From the NCBI GenBank assembly GCA_023055425.1, contig JALGPY010000003.1, forward strand, positions 50,453,891 to 50,517,890: 64,000 nucleotides of DNA, in the 5' to 3' direction. This DNA is from Linanthus parryae. Its lineage: Eukaryota > Streptophyta > Magnoliopsida > Ericales > Polemoniaceae. Shown here one piece after another: positions 34,451 to 45,555 of this stretch. Numbering within the stretch: the stretch's first letter is position 1; each line of letters opens with the position of its first letter. Position numbers and translations under genes: made by a program. The notes under the pieces are model-generated. The model had not been told where the DNA came from. It made no database searches and was given only the letters and a program-made list of their open reading frames with translations.

Positions 34451-36027
34451 CATTGTTGTAAATTCCTTTCCCACCGCCGTTCCGTTTTGACCTTGTGGAT
34501 CGGAACGATCCGGGATTCGGACGGAACGACGATAAACTCCGGATTTACCGCACTTTTAGTATATTATTATATACAAAACATCAGTGATGCCCATAAACAA
34601 TAAACAATTTAATTTTTCCAACATATTTTGATTGACAATATAATATTGATTCACTTAATACAAATTAAATTATAATTATATTATTTGTCTATTTAACATG
34701 TGATTTTACACTTCTAAAAAAATATGTAATTTCTTAAATTTCAAATTTGGTAAAACCATACCCACACAATTATACTCATAGTTTTTTTTTTTAATTACGT
34801 GTTAAAAATCTAACACATTTATTAATTGTGTGCTTATCTAGTAGCATTTGAGTCCAAATTTCAAGATATCAAAAAACAAAATGAACCAAATGAAACAGTA
34901 CAGTCGACAAGTTTTAACTTATTTTCAACAAGATCATGTCCATATACATGTTGTTGGACCAGCAAATAGATTCTTTGCTCACCTGTTGGTGGTCACAAGT
35001 TCAAGTCTTGGGATGGACATATTTTTATTTTGAAACTATACTCCGGAATGTTCTAAATTCGAGCGGAACAGGCCGGTGTTCAACGAAATTTTTCGGAACA
35101 GTCCAAAAAAAGCCAAAATTGACCGGATTTTTCACAGGTACGGATTGGCATTAGATTCGTTATGTTATGGCTCCAAAACAAAGCGATGCACCCAAGGTTT
35201 TCAAACCCGTGGGTCACCATAAACCCGTAGAGGGCGGGTAGACTCGACTCGTGACCCGTGACCCGAGACTCGCCCGGGTCACGTTTTACTTCAAATCTTT
35301 AATTTTTTACGTACACGTGAATTTTCACACATGAGAAGTTGAATTTTTTGAATCTTTGATGATTAATGCTATATTTTTCTTTATGTGTATAAAATTATTT
35401 TAATGCTACAAACTTCAAATTTAAAAGTTTTAGAATTAAGTCAAATTTATTTATTAATATGTTTATTTATTTATTGGTTTATAGTTCTTCCTTGCATCGA
35501 GTCACTTATTTGTAGTAAGGGTGTAACTAAAAGTTACAAAGCTAAATTTTGTATACGATATCTTAAATAAGTCCCTCAAAAAATGAAAAATAAACTTGTA
35601 TATAATCTTCATAAGTGTGGTTCGTTTGATATTTACGCGGTCATCGATGTGGTTGATTAGATATTGTTCGTTATAGTTTGTTTCTTACTCTGGTGATAAT
35701 TCCAATGATTCATCAGTGTTTGAAGGTGGGTGACTACATAGTACATACCCCATTTTTTTCGTGAACTAAAAGATCAAAACCCTAATAAAGATACACGATT
35801 TTCACAATGAGCTGACTCGGTAAACCCGCGGGTCAACTCGCGGGTCTACGGGTTTGACGGGTTTGCACGGGTTTGCTGCGGGTTTGTCAGCCGACGGGTT
35901 TTCGAACGGGTCAACCCGATTGCCCATGTAGACTCGTAAACTCGTTAAACCCGCGGGTCAACCCGCGGGTTTGACAACCTTGGATGCACCCGTCATGGAC
36001 CAGAACGGAACTGATCTGACAAATTTG
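34451..36027. mobile_element. hAT-type element with a second hAT-type element nested inside
   Basis: Perfect 8-bp duplications ATAGACAT flank it (34443-34450 and 36028-36035). The ends CATTGTTGTAAATTC and, inverted, CAAATTTGTCAGATC are imperfect TIRs. Both ends then carry GTTCCGTT at similar depth and several CGGAACG repeats. Without the nested element it is about 780 bp and non-coding. Confidence 0.72.
35193..35982. mobile_element. Nested hAT-type MITE rich in GGGTTTGACGGG repeats
   Basis: The TIRs are CAAGGTTTTCAAACCCG and, inverted, CAAGGTTGTCAAACCCG. Perfect 8-bp duplications GATGCACC (35185-35192, 35983-35990) flank it. Subterminal CCCGCGGGTCAACCCG-type repeats fill both ends and the centre is AT-rich. 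There is no transposase. Confidence 0.92.
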
Positions 36028-36035
36028 ATAGACAT

Positions 36036-37364
36036 GGGTGAAGGTGTAATACTTTGAAAGTGGTGGGGGTGAAAATGACATTTTTAAAAACTTTTAAGGC
36101 CATTGTATAAATTTCATAAATCAGTACCAGCTGATCCCTGGGAATATTGGGAATATCAAGGAAAATTTAGGTAATATTATAACTAATATAGGTCGAGTGG
36201 TTGGAATGCAAGAACTAAAAAAATGACAAATTTTAAAATCAAGTATAAAATTAATAGAAACTACACTTACCCCCCCCCCCCAGTGTGAAAACCACCTTGA
36301 AGTCACATTCAAGAGCTTGGACACCTCATATCTTGAGGTTTCATCACCTCCAACAACACCTGGAGTGATTCAACAAACTCTCAGAGCCTATCTAAACAAC
36401 CCAACCACCACCAAGTTGCTCTCAAACTTTAAATACCTTCTTGGAGAAATAGCCTAACTCTGTCAAACCACTTCCTCTCTCCGACCTGCCAAATATGAGA
36501 TTACTCCATGACATGTTGAATAAATTCCCTCAACCAATTAGTAGAAAAAATATGTAACGAGGAAGAAATTGGGAAGGTAAATGAAGAACCCTACTTTAGG
36601 TTTTCTTCAAGTAATCATTCCTTGTTGTAATTCAGTGAGTTTAATCAATGCATTCTTGTTGCTGAGGTCCATGCGAGTTAAAAGCGCCCAATTTCATGAT
36701 GTAACTCATCGGTTTTGAGGAGGCTCGCCAAAAAACATGGGTTTAAACCCGCCGATTAATGGCATTAACGCCGAAAAGTGGTAAAGCTCTTGTTCCTCCA
36801 TCCAACTCGATTCTTTTTGCACACCTGAGATCTCTAAGTGACGTTGAATCAGTTTTGAGGCTCTAAACATGTCTCGAAACTCATGTGTATGGAATTTTAT
36901 TTGTTGTTGCTAGTTTTTTCCTATGGACGAACAACCATGTTTTTGGGCTTCTTACGCCCTACCTCGTTGATGCTTTTGTAAGAAAATTGATCCTTCTTGT
37001 TTCGTGTATTCAATACTACAACTTTAAAGTTGATTTATTTCTAATTTGACGTCCAAGTCCTCTAAAAATTGGGTTTAAGTTGGTCTTGTGTTGTTCATGA
37101 TTATCAATTTGTGTCATGAAGATTTATTCAATATTGTAGCCTCTATATCTTGCTCTGTAGTTGATGAAAATTTGTGATGATTGCTCATGTTAATCTCCGT
37201 ACTAAATACTATAACTTTCATGTGAATCCCTGTATTTGAATCAACCTCTAACATTCCTGAAAATTAGATTGAAAGTGACTGCAAGTTGTTGTTCTAGGTT
37301 GACATTACCCATGTAGATCTCAAACCTGAGTATGTATGGGAGGGATGTGGATAATGTTTTCACT
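36036..37364. other. Spacer, possible LTR remnant
   Basis: No gene supported. A C10 tract at 36271-36280 and surrounding text look like the boundary of an old LTR. 36590-37330 reads like leader sequence but has no long frame. Confidence 0.35.
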
Positions 37365-37372
37365 CTAATAGG

Positions 37373-38229
37373 TAGAGGTGTAAGGAAAACCGAATAAACC
37401 GGTCAAACCGACCGAACCAAACCGAAATCCTTGGTTTTGGACGGTTTTTTTGGATGTTCGGTTTATGAATGGTTCAAATTTTCACAAACCGGCCTAATCG
37501 GTTCGCTTTTCGATTTGTAAAAATATCACCCCGCACCAAACCGAACGAACCGCTATGTGCCTAATGTACTTTTATTAAAATATTTATTGCATAAAGAATA
37601 TTAAATAATCTAAAAACATACTTCCTCTTGTCTCTCTGAATCTTCACCCTTTTCATTTTATCACTATTCACTGAATCACTTTAATTTGGGAATTTGATTA
37701 GTAAAACAATGCAAGAATCTGATAATTTTTGCACGATGTTGTAAACTTCACTCTACAACACCATCAAAAAATTAATTAAGATTTTTGCATTGTTTGACTA
37801 TCCAAATCACCGGGTCAAAGTGACCCCATTACGGAAGAAAATGTCAAAATGTGAAGATTCAGAGAGAACGGAGGTAATATAACACAAGTAGATAGATTCA
37901 ATTAAAATCATCATATTAATCTTGATCTTTTCCATTTCTCTCACGTTCCATCATAAACGATAGCCGTGCGAGTTTTTTTGTATGTCTATTTATTCTCTTT
38001 CTCTCTTAAGTTTGAAGTTCGTTGACAATGCAGTATTATAATATCCATTCAATAATGTTTATACAAACCGATCGAACCGAGCCGAACCAAACCGAATTTT
38101 TTCGGTTTGGTTCGGTTCGGTTTATCCTTTCAAATGGTTTGGTTTGGTCACAAAATTAGTAAACAATGTATTCGGTTTGGTTTATGGTTTTCGCACAAAC
38201 CGCACCAAACCAAACCGTTTACACCCCTA
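37373..38229. mobile_element. hAT-type element with nested Stowaway-like MITE
   Basis: The left end TAGAGGTGTAAGG and the right end TTTACACCCCTA are inverted. Perfect 8-bp duplications CTAATAGG (37365-37372 and 38230-38237) flank it. Both subterminal regions are built of AACCGAACCAAACCG repeats. It is non-coding, and the 254-bp Stowaway-like element lies inside. Confidence 0.92.
37621..37874. mobile_element. Stowaway-like (Tc1/mariner) MITE
   Basis: The ends CTTCCTCTTGTCTCTCTGAATC and, inverted, CCTCCGTTCTCTCTGAATC are flanked by TA dinucleotides (37619-37620, 37875-37876). The interior shares ATCCAAATCACCxGGTCAAAGTGAC with the MITE at 56905-57160. Confidence 0.85.
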
Positions 38230-38237
38230 CTAATAGG

Positions 38238-40399
38238 GTTTCATGAGCGTGACAGAAGGGTTCAAGCACTGTCATAGGGTGTACTGAAGAGTAGTAAATT
38301 TGGCTGGGCAGTCATAGGGTGTACTGAAGGGTTCAAGACTTAGAATTTCAAAAATCCAAGTTTTCTAAAAACAGTGAAACTACAATTCTGGACAAAATTG
38401 TAGCTTTGACTTTAGAGACATATTTACAATATCAAAACATCTCTTAAAATCATGAAATTAATTTATGATCAACCTACATGTGTCTACTTTCAAAAACATC
38501 ATGAAAATCATGCATATCCATTGTAAAAAAACTCAAGTTACAAAATAAACAAACACTGCTATGCAGAGATGAGTTTGGCGAAAACGTTCAACTTTGCAAG
38601 GTGATTACTACCACTTGGAGAATATAAATAAAGCTCATCTTCTCAAGAATTGACCCTCAATGTGTCTAGTTACAACAAAAGAAATATGTGATGCCAAAAG
38701 ATTCTGAAAATGAGGTTTTTTAATTAAAATGACAAGATTGGTCAAGAAACAGAGTTTCATAAAACATGCAACTTAAAATGACCATTACTCTTTAACTAAG
38801 AATGCTATGAAGATGATTTTTTTCTCAAAATGACCCCCTCTGAGTCTAGATTCATAATATGAAAGAGTTAAAAATTCTACAGAGACAAAATTTAGAGATA
38901 ATATATGTTTTTCACAAACTATTCAGATTGTAAAAATATGCAATTTTCATCTAGAGCACTCAAAACATGATGAAATAAATGATATGACACATTCAACTAA
39001 AACTAAATTGATTTTACACTTAGATACAATAAATTTAAACATGCAATAGAGACTAATATCATATTTGAAGAATCAAGTAAGGGATTTGGGGAATTCATGC
39101 TCAAAAGTTACAATTCAAGACCCAAAACACACATGCAAGTAAAGATCAAGTAAATTCTTGTCAATAACATGATCCTACCACTGAAATTCACAATACAAGA
39201 GGAAATTAATTCTTAAAAGAAGCCTTAAGAGGAATTAGAGAGGATAACTTGGATACTTGACGTAGTCTTGGAGAAGCTTGAAGTTCATGAGAGCTTGAAA
39301 ATCCCTTCAATGGAAGGAATTTTGATGTAAGAGGAATGTGATGATGAAGAAGATGATGATGAAACTAACATCAAAACGCACAAATTAAAAGAGATACTTA
39401 CAAGGCCTTAAGGAGCTTATAATCATGAAGAAAATGAAGGAAATGGCTCCCTCCATGCATAGTATGACCTTGGACTTGAGTTTTCATGAATTTGAAGGTG
39501 AAAATGAATTTTTGGTGGTGTTTTTGTGAGGTCTACCTCCAAAATCGGGAATGAAGTTTTTGGAGAGGGATGAGAGAGTATTTGAGTTTTTTTGAGGAGG
39601 AGGAAATGTAAAGAAATGAAAGAGATAGAGTGAGGAAGATGAGTGATGGAATAGAGTATTAGTGATGGAAGAGAGTATTAGTGATGGGGGGTATGTATGT
39701 ATTGGGTGTAATATCTACATAAGAAATGATTTTATTTTATATGAGTAGTCAAGTAGAGAATATATGTAATAAATTAGAGTGATATAGATAGGAAGTGATG
39801 GAGTTGATGGAGATGAAAGTGATAGATATAGGCAATAATATTTTATTAGAGTTGACCAAAGATATAGGGTTGAAGAGTTAGATTCATATGAACAAGAGAC
39901 GAAATGCTAGTTGGGGTAGAAAATGTAAAATTGATAAATGAGAGGTTTCTTTGTGAAAAAACTAAAAGTTGTGGGTGAAAATTTAATTTCCAATTAATAG
40001 GTAACACTAGAAATGATAACTTTCATAAATTATAAATCCTCCAAATAATTTTAAATAAAACACTTTGTATAAATCACTTGTAGAAAACTACAAGTACCTC
40101 CCAAGTATACAAAATAAGTTTCATATAGTTTTTTTTTTCAAGTTATGAAAAGTACAAAATAACCCAAAATAAAAATATATATCATCATAGATGTCAAATG
40201 ACATGCTTATATTTTAAAACTAAGAAGAAGTCAAGAATAAATTTGAGATATAATTTCTTGAAATTCTCAAATACTTTCTTCAAAATTACCAAATAACCCC
40301 CAACTAAAATACTGGGTATTATAATATGTCTCAGCAGCAAGCATAACAGCTCAAGTCAACAGATCTTGAAACAACTTAGACTCTAGGAAAAAATTGAGA
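38238..40399. other. Gene-free spacer, probable old LTR on the minus strand
   Basis: No gene supported. Minus-strand text from about 40326 leftward starts TAATACCCAGTATTTTAG, a typical Ty3/gypsy LTR start, and may form an LTR into which or next to which the 40405 element inserted. 38265-38335 holds a 45-bp direct repeat around CATAGGGTGTACTGAAG. Confidence 0.35.
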
Positions 40400-43127
40400 G
40401 AGTATGCAACAACCCCCTTATCTGGCTCGGGACAAGACCGGGAGGGCGATGCTTAATAGAAGCGGCAGAGATTAAAAGCAATACATTTCAAAACACTTAT
40501 TCATATTATTAAACATCAAACTTAGAGTATTAAACAAGAGTTGCTACTATTACACAAAACTTATCTAACATTTATTGGATTGTCTACTGATGACGTCCAT
40601 ACTCTAGATGAGTCTCGCGCCCCTTCTATTTTACAGTCCCAGCTCCTAGGCCTGCGGTGGGAAGAAAAACAAGAAGAACCGCAGTTTCCAAAGTCAGCAA
40701 GAAATGCTGAGTGAGATACACCTTAGCGTGTAAAACAGGAAAGAGGATATAGTTGCTGAATCACGAGTCAAGTAAAACAGAAACAGGATACGAGTAAAAC
40801 ATTATCAGAAATTGCATCGGAGATAATCAATTATGAACGTTCCAGAAGGAAAACTCCATATATCGAAATTCCGATCCGTTGCACATTTCCAAAACACATA
40901 AGTAAAGATGTCAATTTCTTATCATTTCGTTGTACCAGGGTAGAGCAGTGACCACAACATACATACTAGACTTTAAGTGTTTCAACACCCTCCTAAGAGC
41001 GTCAATCTTAGGAGTGTTATCTAGATGCAGGACCCTAGCCAATAAGGCGTAGAGACGGGGCACGCGAAGTCCCGCATTTTAGGGATGAAACCCAAGGGAT
41101 CTAAACCTTAGGGGAACACGGAGTCCCGCATTTTAGGGAATAAAACCCAAGGGATCTAAACCTTAGGGGCACACGAAGTCCCACATTTTAGGACATGAGT
41201 CCAAGGAATCGAAACCTGATATAAGTAACAAAACTGGTTCCGGTACAAGCTAATATTTCCACTTTGCATTATAAACAGGTTATTATTGCGTGACAGTTCA
41301 AAGAATCATTTCAAAGTGCAGTCAAAACTATAATAAAGCATGTGAAGCACAAAACACATCTTGAGACCGAATATAAAATAATTCTTTGACACGAATGCAG
41401 CTAGGAAAGCAAGACTAGGCATGTAAACTCACAAATATATTTTGAGACAGTATTAAAATAATATATTGACACGAAAGGATCTAGGCGAGCTAGGCTAACC
41501 ATATAACTCACCTGAAGTCAACTCAGTAGTTATACAACGAATGTTCGACGAAGCCTACGTCCACAAATCCGTCTCATACAATTTACAAATCCCTAGTCAT
41601 AACAGTGTTATTTTTGAATAACGAATGCACTAGTCCTATACCAATGTTCGGCTAGATCATATACTGATTACATCTCTTACGATTCCCCGATCAAGCTCGT
41701 CTTTTGATCGTATATTTATATACAATAAGAAGCATTCACTTGTTAATCAATAAATTAACACTTATAAATAATTATTTTGATAAACAAGTGATGTTTAAAG
41801 AAAACTATTATAATTAGTAGTGATATTAAGAGAACATAATTCCATTACATAAAATAATACAGTAATTATAAGGAGTTATTTTAGTTAAATCACCAATATA
41901 AATTTAAATATGTATGCTTCATGAAAATATTAGTAAAAAATGTTCAAAAACTCATATTTAGAATCTAATGTACTAAATATGTATTATTTCTTCCTAATTA
42001 TGCATAACATACACAAAAATAGTTTGCTACTTCATAGTACTATTTTTTCTAGTTGCTAAAACATAATTTTATTCTCAAAATATCCATTTTATTAGTTTAC
42101 TTCCGAGAAAATAGTTTATTTTTACTATAGTCATGTTTTTATTTTTAAATTACTACTTTTTATTTAAATTATTTTAAACACAATTTAATAGGTGATTAAC
42201 TAAGCTAATAATCCCATTAATGAAAACTTCAGAATAGATAAACTACAACCAAACCCCAACAGTTTCTTCAACATACACTCACGACCCTCAAGTTTTAGAA
42301 AACTACTTTCTTAAAATACACCTAGACCCCCAAACATGAATATTCAAATTCATTCATATAAAAATGAATTCAAAGCCTCAAGACATGATTTTGATCACAA
42401 AAAAAAATACTTAGGGAAGGATTTAGAGCATACCCAACCCAAGAAACGCGAGAAACGGTCGAGAATCGAGTCAGGCCAAGTCGCCGAAACGGGTCGCCGG
42501 AGATAAGCTCGACAAGAGCTGTTTCCGGTGGTTCTTGGCCTCGGCTGAGAGCTCCAGAAGCTCAATCGGATCCCTTAGAGTCTACCGGTCGCCGGTTTTA
42601 ATGGCCGACGGTGGTGGATGTGGTGATTCTGCGGCTAGGGCTGTTGTTGTGGAGGCTTGTGCTTCTTTATCATGGGGCTTTAGTGAGTGAGAGAGAGAGT
42701 AAGAGAGGATGTGGCAGAGAGGGGAGAGAAAAACATAGAGTGGTGGCCTTCGGGCTTCTTCCCGACGGCGGCAGCGGCGGTGGTGGCTGGGTTATCACTG
42801 CTGCTTGCTGCTGCTACTGACTTCTTCCCGAGGCAGAGAGAGAGAGAGATGGGTAGGAAGAAGAGAAATAGAGAGTGGAATAGAGATTCTCTCTCGATGG
42901 CGGCAGCGGCCGTGTGGTGGTTGCTGGTGATTCCTGCTAGCTGATGCTGCTGTTGTCTTGGTTTATGGTGAGCAGAGAGACATTGAGGCAAAGAGAGACG
43001 AAGAGATGCTGGCGATGGAGGTGGTGGTGGTGTTCACGGTGGTGGTGGTGTTGGCGGTTGTTTGGCTGGAGAGGAGGAAGACTGTCGTGATGATGGTGAT
43101 GGTGACTATGAGAAGAGAGGGATGGTT

Positions 43128-43137
43128 GCTTTTATAG
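43128..43137 (-). promoter_or_regulatory. LTR promoter TATA box (3' LTR)
   Basis: Minus strand CTATAAAAGC, conserved at 48238-48247 and in the solo LTR. Transcription starting about 30 bp downstream would make U3 only about 0.65 kb and R plus U5 about 2.7 kb. Confidence 0.55.
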
Positions 43138-43208
43138 TGAGGTTGAGGAGGTGGGAGAGACGGTGATGCGGTGGTTTGTCGGGCCCTGTGGCTGTCAAAG
43201 GAGTAGGA

Positions 43209-43370
43209 GAAGAAGAAGAAGAAGAAGAAGAAGAAGAAGAAGAAGAAGAAGAAGAAGAAGAAGAAGAAGAAGAAGAAGAAGAAGAAGAAGAAGAAGAAGA
43301 AGAAGAAGAAGAAGAAGAAGAAGAAGAAGAAGAAGAAGAAGAAGAAGAAGAAGAAGAAGAAGAAGAAGAA
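43209..43370. repeat. (GAA)n microsatellite, about 54 units
   Basis: Uninterrupted GAA/TTC tract in the 3' LTR. The tract in the 5' LTR (48316-48441) has about 42 units. Poly-Arg, poly-Glu and poly-Leu frames across it are artefacts. Confidence 0.97.
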
Positions 43371-43759
43371 GGAACCTAAGAAGAAGACAAAGAAAATAAT
43401 GTTGTCTGGTGAAGAAGGAACCTAAGAAGAAGACAAAGAAAATAATGTTGTCTGGTGACACATCTTCAAGTGAAAAACAACCTCTTGGTTATTATTTGGT
43501 GTGGTTTGGCACAACAAAGTGTAAGTTGATAGGGTGTGTCTCAACTACAAAGTATCGCGGTGGTCGTACACGCGATAACAACTAAAAGATAAAGAAATTC
43601 AACCAAATTAAATTACAAACGTAAATCTAACGTCATTATGAAATCTTACCCGAATAAAGCACAATAATTTACTCAGCTTCTTATTTTCTTTTTAATTAAA
43701 TTTTATATGTAATTTTCCAAATTACTATTTTGACCCTAGCATTGGGACGGAGTATTACA

Positions 43760-43773
43760 TTCTCCCCCCCCCC
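43760..43773 (-). other. Polypurine tract of the gag-only element
   Basis: On the minus strand a run of G followed by AGAA lies immediately before the LTR start TGTAATAC. This is the expected plus-strand primer site and confirms the element's orientation. Confidence 0.85.
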
Positions 43774-43818
43774 TTAGACTAAGCTTCGCCCTCGAAGCTT
43801 GGACGGGTTTCTAGGGTC

Positions 43819-45047
43819 TCACGGGTTTCGTAAATGAGACGCACCGAGATTAAGGTTAGAATGCTTACCTTTTGTATTGTTCAGTGCTTGTTCCTTTGTT
43901 TTACTCAACACAAAGACTTGTCCAGGCGGCCTCTGGTTGTTTCCCTGAGTGGCGTTCCCTCCATTCATGTTCCTATTGTTCCCAGTTTCATCGTTTCGGT
44001 TGGTGACTGCATTCCTATTCTGTCCTCCATTCCTGTTGCCATTCCCATTGTTGTTGTTGCGAAACTGATATCCCCCATCCTGATTTTGATGTTGTCCTTG
44101 CCCATTGAGCCTTTCCTCATTCTCAGCTTCCATCCTCCTCCTGCAGTCAGAAGCTATGTGGCCTTTGACGCCACAAAATCTGCAGGTCAAGGCGGAGCCT
44201 TCACAAGTGTATCCTCGATGATTATAGCCACAGCTATCGCAATTAAGGTTGCGTTGCTGGTTTTGATTGTCTCCGTTTCACCAATTCTGATTACCTCCAA
44301 CATTGACTAGCTTGGGGCGCTTGTCTTCCCTTTGGTTATTCATGCCGTGTTCATAACTGTCATCATCTTGGCCTTCCCCTTTTCTTTTCTTTCATTGTGT
44401 CATCACCTGATCGACTCTCCAGATGTTAGCAGCTATTCCATAAGCCTCAGACAGCGTGTCATAGGTTCGGGTGAGCATGGTTCTCTGAATCTCAAGTTTC
44501 AGACCTCCGATGAAACGAGTGACCAAGCGCCTTTCGGATGGTACAGTATCTTCTGCGAAACGGGCTAACTCCACGAACTTGTCGTAGTAGTCACGTACTA
44601 AATAGTTTCCTTGCTTTAGTGAAATGAACTCCTGGTACTTGTGCTCCTTAACATGATCCGGATAAAAGGCGATTCTCATTGCAGTCTTCAGGGGCTCCCA
44701 GTTAAAACCTTCTTGAGCCATGAACCTTGCTCGATTGGCAGTCCACCAGTTGTCAGCTTTTCCCTTGAAGTAGAACGTTGCCTCCTTAAATTTTCTAGCT
44801 TCTGGGCATTCCATGGCATGGAAAATCTTATCGAACTCCCTGATCCAATTCTCAAGCAACACAGGATCTTCTTGTCCAAAGAAGCAACTCGGGTTTCGAC
44901 GAGCTATCTTTTTAGCCCAATCAGGTTCTTGTTCAACGACAACATTGTTATTGTTGTTTGGTTGTTGTTGTTCATTTCCCGAACAAACTGATCCATATGG
45001 CCGATCAATTGAGCCACTTGTGGGTGTAGGGCTTCTTCTCCTTCCAT
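43819..45047 (-). pseudogene. Degenerate gag of the giant-LTR element
   Basis: The start is taken as the ATG at 45047 (MEGEEALHPQVAQLIG). A frame change in the Asn/Gln-rich stretch that follows joins it to the gag core, which has CFFGQEDPVLLENWIREFDK, YFKGKADNWWTANRARF, ARFAEDTVPSERRLVTRFIG. This matches the retrotransposon gag family (Retrotrans_gag). Two in-frame TGA codons (44392-44394 and about 44278) interrupt the same frame. Beyond them lie two zinc-knuckle motifs, CDSCGYNHRGYTC and CRFCGVKGHIASDC, then an Asn/Gly-rich tail ending LRNP. The product would package RNA. Nothing resembling protease or RT follows before the polypurine tract. Confidence 0.85.
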
Positions 45048-45389
45048 TTGTTACTTTCAAATACGTAACGGTATTCCTGGTGATTACGTACCCTAAACGA
45101 TCTCTTACCGCCACACACGTACTTACACAAATAATAGGTCACAACTAATAATTACTTCGTACAAACTAATCAAACAATATCTCAGCGAGATACACAGAAG
45201 AACACACACATAAAGGATACTAGAGGTACGGTTTCATGACCATATACCGTATTGCTACTAGGGTCTCAACACGAAACAGAATAATATCATATAGCACATA
45301 GCAACTTGTCAAGCAAGAGGAAGTGACCAAAAACTCCCCAAATACCCGGCTTATCCGTATTTTATCTTGCCCTAAATTCATTTTAAGTT

Positions 45390-45555
45390 AACCTACATGT
45401 TTTAATTCCCTTGTTGGAAAGAATTGCTCTGATACCAACTGCAAACCCCCTTATCCGGCTCCGGACAAGTTACCCTACATGTTTTAATTCCCTTGTTGGA
45501 AAGAACTGCTCTGATACCAACTGCAACAACCCCCTTATCCGGCTCGGGACAAGAC
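45390..45555 (-). repeat. 82-bp tandem duplication including the primer-binding site
   Basis: The block ACATGTTTTAATTCCCTTG...GATACCAACTGCAA...CCGGACAAG occurs twice, offset by 82 bp. The complement of TGGTATCAGAGC is therefore present at 45426-45437 and at 45508-45519. The outer copy adjoins the real LTR; the inner copy includes about 30 bp of LTR terminus. This primer site is the one commonly matched to initiator methionine tRNA. Confidence 0.9.

Larger units (their letters stand above)
40405..43759 (-). repeat. 3' LTR of the gag-only element
   Basis: It contains three 54-bp repeats around AGTCCCGCATTTTAGG (about 41060-41216), a GC-rich block (42430-43150) with a minus-strand TATA box, a (GAA)54 tract and a 46-bp tandem duplication (43371-43416 and 43417-43462) absent from the other LTR. 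Confidence 0.92.

Noticed and set aside
43151..43461. Poly-Arg, poly-Glu and poly-Leu open frames over the GAA tracts (also 47907-48618)
   Set aside because: They are translations of a pure triplet repeat in three frames and on both strands inside LTRs; no gene structure.
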